NCBI RefSeq assembly: GCF_036884655.1
Contig: NC_088340.1
Coordinates: 29,576,501-29,640,500 of the forward strand
DNA length: 64,000 nucleotides
Reading direction: 5' to 3'
DNA from: Musa acuminata AAA Group
Taxonomy: Eukaryota; Streptophyta; Magnoliopsida; Zingiberales; Musaceae
Under the pieces are notes generated by a model. It made no database searches, had not been told where the DNA came from, and saw nothing but the letters and a program-made list of their open reading frames with translations. A program made the position numbers and the translations under genes. Positions 38,401 to 49,868 of the stretch are shown piece after piece (the stretch's first letter is position 1; each line of letters begins with the position of its first letter).

Positions 38401-41400
38401 CAACGATTTGAAACAAGATGGATCGTTCAAGATTGAAGTTAGGAAAACTATTCTAATCACATAATCAATGAAAATTTGATGAAGTAATTAGAATAGTACT
38501 TTGATTCCCTTAAAACGCCACAAACTAAAAGCTTGATAAGTTGAAAGGAAAAACAAAGATTTTTCTTGGGTTTTGAACACCACAAACAGAAATGCTTGAT
38601 AAGTCCAAAGTTCATGCAAGAACTTAAAAACAAAACACTCACCGGTGTTGTAAGTCGAATATACTTCTCCAATATGTGCTCTTACAAAGAGAGTCAGCCT
38701 TGTTTATATAGTACAAAGGCCAAGTATAAAGGGAATGAATATATTAAATGACATTTATATTCCTAATGCATGAATGTAGATTACTCATGAATCTACATTG
38801 AATTGTTTTGAATAATTATTCATGAATAAACACACAATTCCTAATATAGTCCAATATGGCTGAATGACCTTTATTCTTCAAAGATGGCTAAAAATTCATC
38901 CTTCTCTCAAGGTTGGAATTTCTCTTCATGATTTTGACTTATTTGAATCAGGTTGATTATTTTAGGCTCTTCTTGTATCCATAGAACCTTGACCAAGTTT
39001 TGACTAGCTTGCTCCTTCCAAATGCCTTCTAATAAACAAGTTAAGGCTTCTTTCATCCTTTTAGATTTCACTTTTGTCATTGGTCCTCGATGAATAGTTA
39101 AAGGATCTTTGGCAGAATTATAATCAACTTGCTCATTCATATCAGTAACTATTGGACCTGCATTGTATCTTGGTAACTTTGTAGATGGCATTATGTTCTG
39201 AATATAAATAATTGGATTGGAAGTGAAATTGGTTTGACATATTTTGAACCAGTTTATTTCTTAAGTATTAAATTATTCTGAATGTTGCAGAAGAAATTCC
39301 TACCTAATGCAGACAAACTTGTAATTGTTGTCCTCCTTTGGATCTGTAGCAAACAAGTTTTCACGATGCAATTTATCATTTGCTCCTTTTTTAGGTTTTC
39401 CTCTGCCTGTCCTTGCAATATTTTTTTAGATTTATCGACTTCATGACAGGTGGATCTAGCATGTGTCTGTAGACCTATGCTCATATATAACCATGGTAGA
39501 TCTTATTAATTTCTTTTATCTAGGTTGCTGTGGATGGTGTTTGGAAGGTCTGTCGTGAATCTGGTGGTCCTGTTCAATTTTCAGGATTCAATGGTGAGTT
39601 GGTCATTGTGTTAAACATCACATATGTGATCTTTGTGGACTCACAGTTAGATATACTACCTTGATGATTCAGGTGAGCTGATATGCCCAGCATATCATGA
39701 GTTGTGCAGTGGTGCACCGGTGCCTATAATTGGCCAATGTCCTGGCTCCTGTAGTTTTAATGGTGATTGCATAGATGGGGAGTGCCACTGCTTCCTTGGG
39801 TTTCATGGTGATGACTGCAGCCAAAGTGAGTTAACATGATTAAACCCTTCATATATATTTAGTTTGTCATGGGGTTTAGTTAGAAGTCCTGAACTGTCAA
39901 GCAGGAGTGAGTTTCAAAATGCTCAACTGAATTGGAGGAGTTAGAATAAGTGATATGTTCCTCCAATTATTGCTGGTCATGCCACTAAGATTTTTGAGAA
40001 AACAAATAAAGATTATATGATTCTATAGTGGGTGGGTGGGGTGCTACATCATTTTTTTGGCATCAATTAAATAATTATCCTCAGTGGGATATTTGGCTTT
40101 CTTTGTTTGATGATGATTTTAGCTTCGCTGATGTTGTGAAAGTTACGAGTAAAATGTATGCCAAGAAGCATATCTTACATCATTATAACCGTCGGGATGA
40201 TTCACTATGAAGGATATGATCTCAGTCTTATTATATCACAAAGTAGAAACCATTTCTAAATTGTATTATGCTGCCTTACAAAGGACTGGCTGATCTTTTA
40301 CCTTTTACAATATTGTAGTGGCATTATAACATCCTTTCAGATCGTCTTTTCTTTTTCACTCTGCAGTATTGACAACTCGTGCATTGTGCTCTAGTTCATG
40401 CTTTTCACTATATAAACTATGTTTCTTCATTTACAGGATCATGTCCACGAAATTGTAGCGAGCATGGCACATGCCATCCAAATGGTGCCTGTCAGTGTGA
40501 CAGTGGCTTTGCTGGCATTGATTGCTCCACTGGTACTCTTCCCTGTTCTGCTATCCATGTTGTCTTCCAAATTCATTTGTTATGTTTGATACCTGTACAG
40601 GAACAATTAGATGCTCATGCTCTTAAACCAAAGAAAGCATTCAAATTGAGTCATTAATGCATATTTTGCAGCTATTTGCGATGAGCAGTGCAGCTTGCAT
40701 GGAGGAGTATGTGACAATGGTGTTTGTGAGTTCCGCTGTTCCGATTATGCTGGCTATACTTGCCAGAACAGCTCCTCGTTGCTGCCTAGCCTTTCGATTT
40801 GTGGTGATGTGCTAGCTCAGGATGCATTTGGACAACACTGTGCGCCAAGTGAACCAAGCATACTCCAGCAGCTTGAATCAGCTGTAGTAATGCCTAATTA
40901 CAACCGGTTGATGCCAGGTGGCCGGATGCTGTTTAGCATCCTTAATAATGGCCACTGTGCTGCTGCAGCAAAGCGGCTCGCCTGCTGGGTATGTTATTCG
41001 CATCTATTGACTCTCAAGATTCTGTTAAATGTTCTGTTGATTGGTTCTGTATCACCGGTACATGGATTTTAAAAAAGTTTTTGGATTGTGTTTTCATAAT
41101 TTTTATAAACAGTTTAATTTGCTACTCTTGGTAAAGATATGAACAGCGTCTATCAGGGAAATAGGATACTTCATCTTATTTCACAACAATCAACATTCAT
41201 GTAGTGTTCACCCAATTTGTTGAATAGACACTCTGGTTCAATTTTTTACCTATAATAAGTTGTGCTCTGAAGCTAGCCTTTGTCCTGTTTGCTCATGCTT
41301 GCCATCACCTGTCTATATGATTGATCACTAGTTTATTTAACAATATAGCCAAGATGGTGTCGGGAAGAGGGATGTACCTGCACCACTTTGTATGGCATTC

Positions 41401-41673
41401 AGAAGGTTAACAAGTTATTAACTTTTTGCTCCTTTTCTATTGTAGATCTCAATCCAACGTTGTGACAAGGATGGAGATAATAGGCTCCGGGTGTGCCACT
41501 CTGCATGCCGGTCATATAATGCGGCATGTGGGGCCAGCCTCGATTGCTCAGACCAAACTCTTTTCGGCAGTGAGGAGGAAGGGGAGGGGCAGTGCACAGG
41601 CTACGGCGAGATGCGACCATGGTGGATGAGACGCATCGGCAATCTGTACTCACAAAACCAGCAGTACCTGTAA
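26490..41673 (+). CDS. Leishmanolysin-type (M8) zinc metalloprotease, 17 exons
   Basis: Exons: 26490-26576, 27106-27504, 27601-27741, 29060-29192, 29284-29397, 29504-29577, 29645-29719, 29830-29922, 30054-30114, 30216-30548, 31557-31683, 31865-31964, 39524-39593, 39673-39825, 40437-40532, 40672-40988, 41446-41673. They join in frame to 866 residues, close to the single-copy plant protein (Arabidopsis At5g42620 type). An N-terminal hydrophobic stretch ([10 protein letters not shown]) is a signal or anchor. The zinc site HEVMH is at about 315-319, with a third ligand His395 (GSHWEKR) and a Met-turn in MNEIM. Three Cys-rich EGF-like modules follow at about 615-715. The protein probably enters the secretory pathway; its substrate is unknown. 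Intron 12 (7559 bases) carries a complete gypsy element; without it and one duplicated target site the intron would be about 565 bases. All coding exons remain intact. Confidence 0.95.
32151..32155. other. Target site duplication, left copy (GTAAC)
   Basis: GTAAC directly precedes the element and recurs at 39145-39149 directly after it, as expected for a gypsy integration. Confidence 0.9.
32156..32981 (-). repeat. 3' LTR of the intronic gypsy element
   Basis: 826 bases, the same length as the 5' LTR. It contains the last ~79 codons and the stop of the polyprotein (to 32744). Confidence 0.95.
32744..37549 (-). CDS. Gag-pol polyprotein of the intronic gypsy element, intact
   Basis: The 1601 residues read without stop. 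Gag occupies about 1-330 (retrotrans_gag core 105-270), and a CCHC knuckle ([15 protein letters not shown]) lies at about 332-345. The aspartic protease motif VDSGS is at 423-427, reverse transcriptase with YFDD near 833, and RNase H starting [11 protein letters not shown]. Integrase has an HHCC zinc site (about 1160-1205), then the DDE core ([37 protein letters not shown]). The C-terminal GPF-like part reads [20 protein letters not shown]. All expected catalytic residues I can check are present. The last ~79 codons lie inside the 3' LTR. The protein probably supports retrotransposition; expression is unknown. Confidence 0.95.
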   Translation of the reverse strand: MSKDKEASSSSNDLLVQAMQQQFERMFKVMGDVRDHLERHDDAINRLQGEPRRGRQPTFVNDEYDGGDDVDDDQVTLIGQDINPRRQTRRGRFDGVDRNIGSIKMKIPSFQGKNNPYAYLEWERKVEMIFECHNYSEEKKVKLAAVEFFDYAIVWWDQLCKDRRRNGERPVETWLEMKQIMRRRFVPSYYYRDLHQRLQTLTQGSMSVDEYHKEMEITMIRANVDEDREATMARFLSGLNKNIADLVELQHYVEIEDMVNVAMKIERQLKRKDTRYDSKSYSGSSSSWKPNWSKKDDKPIVKPKIDETKGRNELGNKGKGENLPNQTRGIKCFKCLGHGHVARECPNKRVMIMRDGIVESESEKDDDEDILEDTSDIEYAKGENLVVQRILSLQNENDEHGEQRENLFHTHCLIANKLCNVIVDSGSCTNVASTLLVEKLKLPTIKHSKPYKLQWLNDSGIVKVNRQVLISFSIGRYKDEVWCDVVPMYASHMLLGRPWQYDRRVIHDGFKNRYSLIIDGQKYQLGPLPPKTIFEDQMRIKQQYEELESSLTKTLGREKEREKKENDELSNKNESILIKKNKNESIGKYKGRENKESLSERKMSVYAKMSDVKKALTMRQPLLVLMYKDVLIASNKIDKSLPSVIVDLLQENEDLFPEEVPNGLPPIRGIEHQIDFIPGASIPNKPAYRCNPEETKEIQKQVSELMKKGYVRESMSPCAVPVLLVPKKDGSWRMCVDCRAINKITVKYRHPIPRLDDMLDELHGSCVFSKIDLKSGYHQIRMHEGDEWKTAFKTKHGLYEWLVMPFGLTNAPSTFMRLMNHILRAYIGKFVVVYFDDILVYSKSLNEHVTHLKAIFDVLRKEKLYANIKKCTFCTNKITFLGYVVNDKGIHVDQEKVKVIREWPKPTSVSDVRSFHGLASFYRRFIKDFSTIAAPITECIKKNMGFRWGEKQDDAFNLLKDKLCSAPLLALPNFAKTFEIECDASGIGIGGVLMQEGRPIAFFSEKLSGASLHYPTYDKEFYALVRVLETWQHYLWYKEFIIHTDHESLKYLKGQGKLNRRHAKWVEFIESFPYIIKYKQGKENVVADTLSRKYALISQLDANLLGFEYIKNLYNSDHDFANVYGACEKGGFDKFFKHDDFLFKENKLCIPQCSMRELLVREAHSGGLMGHFGIRKTLDVLSDHFFWPHMKRDVERLCKKCITCKQAKSKVMPHGLYTPLTITSEPWVDISMDFVLGLPRSKGGRDSIFVVVDRFSKMAHFIPCHKTDDATHVAGLFFKEIVRLHGIPKTIVSDKDVKFLSHFWKTLWSKLGTRLLYSTTCHPQTDGQTEVVNRTLSTLLRAIIQKNLKNWEECLPHVEFAYNRSVHATTNHSPFEVVYGFNPLTPMDLLPLPLEKANLDGKQKADFVKALHERVQIQIQKKTLQYEKQHNKGRKQVVFEPGDWVWLHLRKERFPNQRKYKLMPRGDGPFRVSQKINDNAYKLELPSEYGNVSATFNVSDLSLFDAGDEDTDSRTNPFKERGNDMNEQVDYNSAKDPLTIHRGPMTRVKSKRMKEALTCLLEGIWKEQASQNLVKVLWIQEEPKIINLIQISQNHEEKFQP
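32982..32995 (-). other. Polypurine tract of the intronic gypsy element
   Basis: On the minus strand it reads AAGGAAAGGGGGAA, directly before the 3' LTR start TGATATGAATG. It lies inside the coding frame. Confidence 0.85.
37550..38300 (-). other. 5' leader of the intronic gypsy element
   Basis: About 750 bases between the primer site and the gag ATG. On the plus strand it has several T runs of 10-26 bases (37600-37625, 37991-38140), which are A-rich runs in the element's sense RNA. No upstream ORF with a domain is seen. Confidence 0.7.
38301..38316 (-). other. Primer binding site (tRNA-iMet) of the intronic gypsy element
   Basis: The minus strand reads TGGTATCAGAGCTCGG, two bases after the LTR end. 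It shows that the right-hand LTR is the 5' LTR. Confidence 0.9.
38319..39144 (-). repeat. 5' LTR of the intronic gypsy element
   Basis: 826 bases with the ends TG...CA on the plus strand. It is followed by the second GTAAC target copy at 39145-39149. It also carries an untranslated copy of the polyprotein tail codons. Confidence 0.95.
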
Positions 41674-42347
41674 AGCCTTGTTTTTCCTGTTTGTATCTCT
41701 TTTCTCCATTATTTTATTTTTCTCTTCTCAAGCTTCTGTTCTAGGACTAGTCACGCCTGTATTTTGCGTGCCAAAAGGTTAGGGCAGGGAAAATCCTTGA
41801 AGAAGAGGATCCATGGGTGTTTCGTGGTATGTAGTCGGGCTTGTTCTAAGAACTAGCCTGGCTGACAGCAAAATGGGAGGAGGGTAGTGTGGAAACAGCT
41901 GAATGTATTTAGTATTTATTCTATTATGAGTTTCTTGAAGATAATGTGGCTCTTCTTGCTCTGTGAATGAATAACAAGACCATGATGAGATCACCACAAC
42001 TCCAAGGTCTCCAGTTGAAGTGATGTGGCATGCAGAAACTACATTGGAAGTGTTTATATATATATTGTTGTTAGGATTTGTGAAATATTTCAAAGCTACA
42101 AACTCCTAGCTGAATTTTCCTTTTAGGAAAACATCCTACCACCAAGATGGTTTTAGTTTCATGTGATTTTAAGCTTATTAAATTTAGCAGCAATTGTTAC
42201 ACAGGAAGTAATTTTTTTGAATATGGTTGGATGATATGTTTGCATGTTTAGGTGTAATTTTAATCTAAATTCAATTGTTCATTTTTCTAAATAATATTCT
42301 AATAATATTTAGTATTTATAGTTTTAAAGTGAAGATAATACAACAAG

Positions 42348-42419
42348 GTCGTTGTAGTATAGTGGTGAGTATTTCCGCCTGTCACGCGGGTGACCCGGGT
42401 TCGATCCCCGGCAACGGCG
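42348..42419 (+). tRNA. tRNA-Asp: tRNA-Asp (anticodon GTC)
   Basis: 72 bases with acceptor arm GTCGTTG/CAACGGC (one G-U pair), A box TAGTATAGTGG, anticodon loop CTGTCAC reading GTC, and B box GGTTCGATCCC. It has no intron. A T5 run follows six bases later. Confidence 0.97.
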
Positions 42420-42424
42420 ATGTC

Positions 42425-42429
42425 TTTTT
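42425..42429 (+). terminator. RNA polymerase III terminator of tRNA-Asp
   Basis: TTTTT six bases after the tRNA end is a typical Pol III stop. Confidence 0.8.
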
Positions 42430-42450
42430 ATAAGTCATTTTTTCCCTTTC

Positions 42451-42451
<1 letters not shown>

Positions 42452-42481
<30 letters not shown>

Positions 42482-42499
42482 GTTATTATTATTATTATT
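42452..42499. repeat. (TTA)n microsatellite
   Basis: About 16 TTA units with one TTG interruption, directly after the tRNA-Asp terminator region. Confidence 0.9.
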
Positions 42500-42582
42500 T
42501 CAAACCGTCACCGTCTCCACAACAACACTATCCACAGATTGACATCACACCATTCATATGATTTTTGCATGTTAGAGATCAC

Positions 42583-44046
42583 TCACACACTCTTTACCTT
42601 CAAACACAGGTGGGCCCTCACTGGCTTATGGTCAGAGGTCTTGACTCGATCGATCGACTCGTAGGAGTGCAACGCCGCATCGATCCCCGATGAGCTATCG
42701 ATCTTGAACAAGATTCTGTCGGTCCACGAAGGCACTCTGACCTGTGAATCATAGCGAGCAGTCATTGCACGGGCACTGAATGCTAACCAGCAATGATCTC
42801 TCTCTCTCTCTCTCTCTCACCTTGTAGCTCGTATCGTAGTTGTTGCTCCCCACGTCGTACTTGTACGTCGGCTTAAACGACAAGCTCCCTTCGCAGTACC
42901 CAACGAACACTTCCCCACTTTTCGCTTCCCGGAGCAGCTGGTCTTTGCTCGTCAACAGCTGCATCGTCATCACGTAACGCAGAGTACCTAAGCACGGAGA
43001 GGAGAGGAGAGGAGAGGACAGATGTGAGGCATGATCTCTTACGTACGTTGTGAAGGTTCTTACGGATCAGGCTTCGTGCTGGGTGGGTGCTGATTCCCTG
43101 CAATCTGTAGTTGAGATCTCCCATCCACACCGTCACATGGCAATGCCTCCGACATGGATTCCCGTCCTTGGCGAAGAGCGATTGGGAGATGTGCCTGCAC
43201 TGGGAGTTCCTCTCCTCCACGTTGCGCGCATGAGCTGCATGTAACACACACACGACAGTTCGATACGATTGCTTATGAGCAGTAGGATCGATCCAAGCAT
43301 TCCACACCTGAGAGATGACAGGAAATGAAGACCATGCGGATTCCATTGAACTCGATATGCACGCCCACGGCTCCCTTCTTCCTTCCTACCAACCCTCCAC
43401 AGCCTCTGACTGCGTGCTTGTCCACCCTCGTCTCTGCATCGTCGAGGAGTTGTCAGCAGAAGCTGCAAGCGGAGTTCTCGTGGCGGCTCCCTGTTTCTGC
43501 GTGCTCTCACCTTTCGCCAAGGGTTGGGAGTTTTTGGGGCCGAACACAAACAGTTGCAGCGATTGCATCGTCGCTGCTGCCAAGAGGCTAAAAGAAGGAC
43601 GGTATATGAGAAGTTCCACAAGATATGAAGCAGTAAGAATGACGTACCGGTGGGTTTCGGCAAGAGCAGCCTGCAACTGCACTCCGACGTCATGCTTTGG
43701 GACTTCCTGCAACCCTACCGCTAAAAGATCAAACCTTCTGTGCCAGCCGATGAACTCCGCCATGTCGCCCGAGGATGCCTTGAAATAAACCAACATGGGG
43801 TTGTGAATCCAACGTGAATCGGGAATATATAGGTGCTTTTGCTCGGTCGACCAAATCGAAACCTTTGTCTACCTTTCCATTCATGTTCCATGTCACTATG
43901 CAGACACAAGTAACTGAGCTGGTGGAGAACTCACAAACCTTTTCGATGGCCACCGTCTTTATCCCTTCATGAGCAGCGCCCATGGAATCAAATCTGCGAT
44001 CCTTCTTCAGCTCCATGGATCTTTCCCTGCAAGTAGCCATCACCAT
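42583..44046 (-). CDS. IP5P11: Inositol polyphosphate 5-phosphatase, 5PTase11 type, seven exons
   Basis: Exons (minus): 44046-43873, 43778-43648, 43587-43511, 43433-43308, 43234-43047, 42958-42821, 42741-42583. They join in frame to 330 residues, the size of the short Arabidopsis 5PTase11. The enzyme removes the 5-phosphate from phosphoinositides or soluble inositol phosphates. The N-terminal VTWNMNGK motif contains the metal-binding Asn. The two 5PTase signatures are WMGDLNYR (about 206-213) and PSWTDRILF with SDHKP (about 282-290 and 314-318). GLQEVP supplies the conserved Glu. No WD40 or transmembrane part is present. For exons 4 and 6 I chose internal acceptors because only these keep the frame and the family alignment (VDKHAVRGCGG; LLTSKDQLL). 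The first ATG could be 44046 or 44040. Confidence 0.92.
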
Positions 44047-45824
44047 CGCCGCATGATAGTGAAAATGATGTCTGCCTGACTCATCGTTACACTTGTCTCG
44101 TTATCTTGAGTTCATTTGACCATCGTGATTGTTACACTTCGATACGTAATAGGTTGTCTTAGGTAAACAAATCCTAATGCTTCCAAGGGAGGGTCTGTGT
44201 GAAAGAATACTTGCAAAACCAGATATCATTGATCGAATAATAATATATCTAAAAATCGATATAAGATTTAACTTGGTTTGATGATCTATATCAATGTTAG
44301 ATTAAATTCTTCCTTACGTGAGATCAATCACAAGTTGTGATTCTTAAGTTCTTTCTATTCAAACATAAATGTCATTGTACTTTTTAAAAGTAAATTTCTA
44401 AGAATTTATATTTTTTTTCTCGCTCTTTTCAAAACTTTAGAGAATAAAACTCTTTCCTCCAAGTATTCTTTTTTACTATCAAAACCTAAGATATATAGAA
44501 TAGTTTATGCTAAATTTCAGGATAATTCTCTTCTTTCACGAGACTCCTTTTGGTACTAACAAAGATTCTTTATCCCTAAAAAATCCTAAAATACTTATTA
44601 ATCCTAACGGTCTTCTTCTATTTCTGTTTATATAATAAGTTTCATCTCCTATGCATGCCAACGAAGAAGACGAGAAGGGAGGAGGCCATTAGGCGAAGGA
44701 AGAAGGAGACAAACCTTCTACAATGAAGACCACTGCAGTTGCCCATGATAGCTTGCCTCCTTGTTGCAAGATTGCTGATGCCAAGAATAGGTCCTTCGTC
44801 TTATATATATATACACACACACACCTCTTCATGCTTGGAAGAGGCAAAGCACAACTCTTACCACAGCTCAAAGAAGTCGGTTTCCTTAAGTTAGGGTCCT
44901 TTTCATGTTCTCCACTGGTCAAACTAAAATTAGTGCTGGATGGATCAAAGTTTTGCCATATCTTCTTTCCTCGCCGCCTTATGAGCTAACATAGTTAGGT
45001 GTGGGTTGCAAATTTCCTTCTCAGAGCCTTTCACATTTGATCTATGCTTGGGTCTCTCGAGTTACCAAATCGGATACCTTTTCCTGCAATCCATATGTTT
45101 CACATTATTTGTTGCGTTTGCAGATTGTATACTGTCATCAACTGAGCTCAATGTAAACCAAAATTTAATGAGGAGGAAGAACATGTGATTTGGTCAGTGC
45201 AAGAAATCTGAGAACACAACTTTGTCGGAGCTCAAACGTAGAATTTGCTGGAGCTGACACCGGAGGGTCTTTATCGGGCACCTGTCCGTCCGTTAATGAC
45301 ATGCGACAAATGTCTGATTTCCGGTGGTAGACTTATTTGATTAGGAGACCGGCCATGACATTTGAGATCACTTCCTGGTGTTCATGGAGCTTCGAGAACA
45401 AGCATCATGATCCTTCTTTCAAGCTCAACTGCTACTTTGACATTGCTGCCTCGACAGTGCAAGGATATGGAAATCAAATATCTGCAAACAAATTTTTTGG
45501 AATAAAGTAGTCGATTCAGAGTACATCGTTCCAGACAGCTCTTTTACTCTGCGCTGCGATGCCTCCTAAATCTTTTCCAATTGCCTTCATCATCGAGTCA
45601 CAAAGGATTTCTAGAGGCGGCGCCAAGATAGCTGTAGCCGTCGACCGGAATCTGACGCGTGAGAGGAACATAGGCATCCTAATTATCCATGCAAAAGTAT
45701 TGATTTGAAGAGAACGTAGTGACGAAGAGAACATGGAAATTGTTGCTACTTCTGTATAGAGACAGTGCTTATTCAACTCCAAAGTGTGTGTTTTCAGTAC
45801 AGATGGACGAAAGAGCATGGCAGA
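44047..45824. other. Intergenic region between 5PTase and WAK-like genes
   Basis: About 44130-44660 is AT-rich and in minus orientation contains TTATATAAACAG, like a decayed LTR promoter, without an identifiable partner. The remainder shows no supported gene. The 45500-45824 part is probably the 3' UTR of the WAK-like gene. Confidence 0.5.
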
Positions 45825-48097
45825 TCAATGGATTGCGTTGCCCAACAGGTTGTTCTCGGAGAGAGAGCTCCGATCGCTGAACCATGGCTCCTGCACTGAA
45901 ACAGGGGATCCTCCCTTCACTTCCTCTCCCCTGCTGCTCACCGACGCCAACCTCCTACTCTTCGACGTCGTGCGCGGCTTCTCGTTGCAGCTCGACGAGC
46001 ACGAGGAGGACGACTTCGACAAGAACATGCTGCCGTCGGTGGGTACCCACCCGCTGAGCCTGATCTGTTCGAGCTCGTCCGCCACCTCCGTCATGGACGG
46101 CCGCATGTCCCTGTGGAAGGCAAGGCATCTAAACGCCAGCTCGGCCACCTTGTGAATGGAAGCCAGCGTCCGTGGATCTCTGTTCGGGGCAAGGTGAGGG
46201 TCGATTATGTCGTCGATGCAGCCTTTGCCGATCCTGTCCACCGCGAGCGCCGCCAAGAACACCTCGCTCTGCGCCCTGCTGAAGTCCACAGCCTTCAGCG
46301 CCGTGATGATCTCCGTCAGCACGACGCCGAAGCTGTAGACGTCGCTCTTGTCGGAGAGTTGGAAGTTCTGGTGGTACTGCGGGTCCACGTAGCCGGGGGT
46401 CCCCTGCGGCGCCGTCGAGATGTGCGACATCTCCGTCATGCCCATCCTCGACAGGCCGAAGTCTGCAACCTTGGGGTTGAATCTGTGATCCAGCAGTATG
46501 TTGCTGGACTTGATATCCCGGTGGTAGATGGGAGGATGGACGGCCGAGTGGAGGTAGGCGATGGCCTTAGCTGTCTCGGCGGCGATGGTGAGGCGAACGG
46601 TCCAAGGCAGCACCGGCCCCCGCACCCGCTGTAGGTGCTGTGCCAAGGTGCCGTGGGGCATGTACTCGTACACGAGGATCTGCTCTCTTTGCTCCACGCA
46701 GCATCCCAGGAGGCGGACGAGGTTGGGGTGGCTCACCGAGGAGAGCAGCCTGATCTCGTTCATCACCTGCTCGATGCTGTCGTTGTTAAGGTTCTTGATC
46801 TTCTTCACCGCCACGAGCCTGTCGTGGCTGAACATGCCGGCGTACACGGTGCCGAAAGCACCGGTGCCCAGGATGTGGTCCGCCGAGAAGCCGTCGGTGG
46901 CCTTCTCCATGTCCTTGTAGGAGTAGAGGGGAACGGCGCACGATGCCTCGGAGAGCAGGCGTCTCATGCTCTTCCGCTTCCTCGTCAAGGAGGAGTGACG
47001 TTTGATCCACCAGCAAACGGCAGCCAAGGCAGCCATTGCAGAGGCTCCAGCTATGATGCCTGAAACAAGATGATCGATCATCTTAGCACCGCAGTCATGG
47101 TCGGCAAGAACATCAAATTTCTGCTGGCCATTTGATCAACCACATAGCAGGAAGAATACCTCCAGCGAGAAAACCATAACTACTGGTGGTTCCACCGCAG
47201 CCACCTGTCATGTACTTTGTTGGATTGCATTTTTGATTGGGATCAGACACTGGAAAGAGCGAACGCAAAAGGAACAATCACAATTGAAGTCCAAAAAGTA
47301 TCGGTTCAAAGGAAAATGGAGATAGAAGGAAAGGCCTAACCTCTTCGGCAACCTGTGCCGTCGATGAACCCGTCCCCTTGGAACCCCTCCGAGCAGCCGC
47401 ACCGGAATCCCGGCCGATGGGTCACCGGGGATGTAACGGTCGTGCAATTCGCGTCGGCCGCGCATCGACACGTTCCCTCGAGCCACCACGCCAGCTCCGC
47501 CGTGCTGAGGTCCAGCGACGGCACCGAGACGCCGCCCGGGTCGTTGATGCCGAAGGTCGTGAAGAGGAATCCGCAGCCGGAGGCGGCGATGCTGTCGGCG
47601 TTGAAGAAACCTTCCTTGGTCGCATTGTAGAGGCAGGTGGCGTTGTCATACACAGGCCCGCAGCTGCCGTCGATGAGGATGGTGTCGACGCTGCATCTCT
47701 CTGTCAAGCTCTTGCCGGCCGTGGGCGTGCAGTTGCGGAGAAACAGTCCGTTCCTCCGGCTCAACGCGTAGTTGTTGCCGAAGAGGCTCCTGGAAGCGCC
47801 GACGGAGCGGTTGCACGCCGGTGGGACGTCGACCAAGAGGCCGTCGTCTGTGATGTTCCGCACCGTGAATTCTCCGATCCGGATCGTGGGTTTCGGGAGA
47901 TTGGAACAGCCGAGGTGGATGGGGCATCCATCGGAGAAGCCGAAGGGATACGGGGCCGCGTAGGAGCCGCAGGCTCGTTCGCAGTCCTTGGCTGCTTGTG
48001 CAGAGACAACCAATCCGACGGCAACCACCGTGTCCGCGAGGAAGACCAAGAAGGACAACAAGAGAAGACGGTGGCGCGTTCGCTGGAAACGAAGCAT
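45825..48097 (-). CDS. WAKL: Wall-associated receptor kinase-like protein, three exons
   Basis: Exons (minus): 48097-47341, 47249-47160, 47059-45825, joined in frame to 693 residues. The order is a signal peptide (about 1-34, LLLLSFLVFLADTVVAVG), then a Cys-rich galacturonan-binding-like ectodomain with CGSYAAPYPFGFSDGCP. An EGF-like Cys cluster (CRCAADANCTT, CGCSEGFQGDG) and a second Cys motif in exon 2 follow. The transmembrane helix is at about 283-301. The Ser/Thr kinase has glycine loop LGTGAFGTVYAG (346-357), Lys368 in AVKK, HRD (462-464) and DFG (482-484), so it should be active. The tail is Ser-rich. It most resembles WAKL14/20-type kinases, which sit at the plasma membrane and may sense wall fragments. 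Coding sequence is GC-rich, which opens long false frames on the other strand. Confidence 0.93.
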
Positions 48098-49045
48098 CTC
48101 TGTCTCTCCTCCTCGTTTCAGCTGCGCTCCAGCCCAATCACAGGGACGAACCCACATGTTTGCAGCATCGAAACCACAATCCTCAAGGAGAGACTGCTCT
48201 TCCAATCATCACAAGGCAAGCAGAATCTCATGGCACTGATCCTAAACCTCAAAACGCTGCATCAAATTGAATTGAATCTGTGCTCTCTAATCTTCAACCA
48301 TTTGGTCGTCTTCTTATCCGAGCCACCAGTCCAACCTGTGACGCAGAAGAATTGCCGCAGCGACTGGGAAATGGATTTAATAAGGCTTGAATTCCCGTGG
48401 CTTCAAGTCATTAATCTACTAATCTTTGTTTCTGTACTTTGAATCATCATCATCATCCACCATAGCGTCGCAGTTGCTATTTGGACTCTGCTTTCCAGGT
48501 TGACTGACTCGCGCAGGGGAGAACCTTTCCGGTTCATGGTGTCGCCATCTGACAACAAGGGAAGACCTTACAAGTGGATCTTGATGAGTGGTGGTTAGCT
48601 TAGATCGTTCAGTGCATCCTGTCGATTCAAGCCGACCACGTCGACTGACAACAAGACAAGCAGAGTGCGGTGGATTTCTACAGGACTGTCGGCTCCATTC
48701 GACACAAATATCCGAACCCAACAAAGGAGAAGGGAAGATTTAGGCCACGAGGCATCACCACCATGAACTCCGCGTGAGATCCAAGTTGAACATGGCAAGT
48801 GTGCAGGTTCTTCTTCCTCGCCCGTCCATCCTCAGCAGAGGAGACTAGAAAAACCAGCAAAGACTCCAAAGAACCACACCACAGAGATCTGTGTAGACTT
48901 GACGTACACGTAATGAGGACTTGTGGTCGGCGTAATTGCTGACCGGAGCTGAATACAGAGCGCACAAACAAGTCTTCTACGTGCACATTTTTTTATGGAT
49001 GACCAAGAAAGATGATCGAGCACAGAGACATCCATTATTGGCATT
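48098..49045. other. WAK-like promoter region
   Basis: No gene is supported. A GC-poor stretch ends at the target duplication CTACT (49046-49050) of the Tat element. Confidence 0.5.
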
Positions 49046-49050
49046 CTACT
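49046..49050. other. Target site duplication of the Tat element, left copy (CTACT)
   Basis: CTACT lies directly before the left LTR and again at 59435-59439 directly after the right LTR, proving that this is one complete insertion. Confidence 0.9.
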
Positions 49051-49654
49051 TGTTACGGTAATTAATTTTTTAGCCGCGACCTTGGGGCCGACGCGGCTGG
49101 TTCAGAGCTCCAAATGATTTGAATCGGACGTGTCCCTCCCTAAGGCCTTGAGATGGCGGATGTCGAGGACCTGTCTGGGAAACTTTGCCTTGCTGAGTTA
49201 ACGGCGGTCGGGTACCTGCACACAGGTCGGGTCGGTAGCTCGGCCCGACCCCTCCGACGATTAAGTCAGTGGGGAGGAGTATTGTATTGAGTGAAAGATC
49301 GATCCCCCTACGCTGGGAGCCGGGGGGGGGTATTTATGAAGGGGGCTTGATGTTACCTTATGGGCCATCCTGCAAGAGCAGGACCGTACCTCCGGTGGCG
49401 TCTGTCGCCGTCGTGGGCGTTGCGTGTGGAGCCGAGCTACCGCAGGGTATGGGGGGTGTCAGCTGGTGCGTTTGCCTACCTCGGCCGGCCCTGATGGGTC
49501 AGCCGAGGAGGTCCAAGTACAGTGGGTATGGGTGCGTGTCGCGTCGTCGTTAATGCTCTTTCTGGGGTAGCGCACCGTACCGGGCGTCCGACGTGGGGGG
49601 GTGTATTACGTCAAATCCGGGGTGTTATGTCAAGTCAGTTTTTTACCCCTATCA
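49051..49654 (-). repeat. 3' LTR of Tat element (604 bp)
   Basis: In plus orientation it starts TGTTACGG and ends CCCCTATCA. On the minus strand a CATAAATACCCC sequence (near 49327-49338) is the likely TATA box. Confidence 0.9.
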
Positions 49655-49667
49655 TATGCCCCACCCG
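49655..49667 (-). other. Likely polypurine tract of Tat element
   Basis: On the minus strand the sequence just before the 3' LTR is GGGTGGGGCATA. It is short and imperfect. Confidence 0.45.
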
Positions 49668-49868
49668 AAAGGAGCTATGCGTTGGTTTTGCACGTAAGGA
49701 GTTCGACGCATGGCTCCCTGCTTCAATCGTGCTGCTCAGGTGGGTCTGAGAGGTGCGCTGTGGATGGGTCAGTCGCGTGAACGTTTCTCGAGCAGTGCTG
49801 GGCCGGGACACACAACTCGATCGGGAGGTCGAGCGGGGTCGGACTCGGGGCCAATAGGGCCGACGAGG

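Larger units (their letters stand above)
32156..39144 (-). mobile_element. Complete Ty3/gypsy element in intron 12 of the metalloprotease gene
   Basis: The 6989-base element lies antisense to its host gene. It has 826-base LTRs at both ends, TG...CA termini, a GTAAC target duplication, an iMet primer site next to the right (5') LTR, a polypurine tract next to the left (3') LTR, and one uninterrupted 1601-codon gag-pol frame. I count about seven differences between the LTRs (0.8%), so the insertion is young; at commonly used plant rates it would be a few hundred thousand years old. The enzyme order PR-RT-RH-INT is Ty3/gypsy. No canonical chromodomain is visible, and the C-terminus ([15 protein letters not shown]) running into the LTR recalls CRM-type chromoviruses. 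Clade is inference. Confidence 0.95.

Noticed and set aside
44130..44660. AT-rich block considered as a complete solo LTR
   Set aside because: A promoter-like TTATATAAACAG is present, but I could not define TG...CA ends or a target duplication, so it is noted only as LTR-like.
47378..48442. Long plus-strand open frame (354 codons) opposite the WAK-like gene
   Set aside because: It overlaps exon 1 of the kinase in antisense. The GC-rich coding sequence leaves few stops, and no domain is visible.
48678..48986. Minus frame with a CHVQLGSH motif, checked as a multicopper oxidase fragment
   Set aside because: The spacing does not match the copper-binding C-H pattern, and no further exon of such a gene is nearby.
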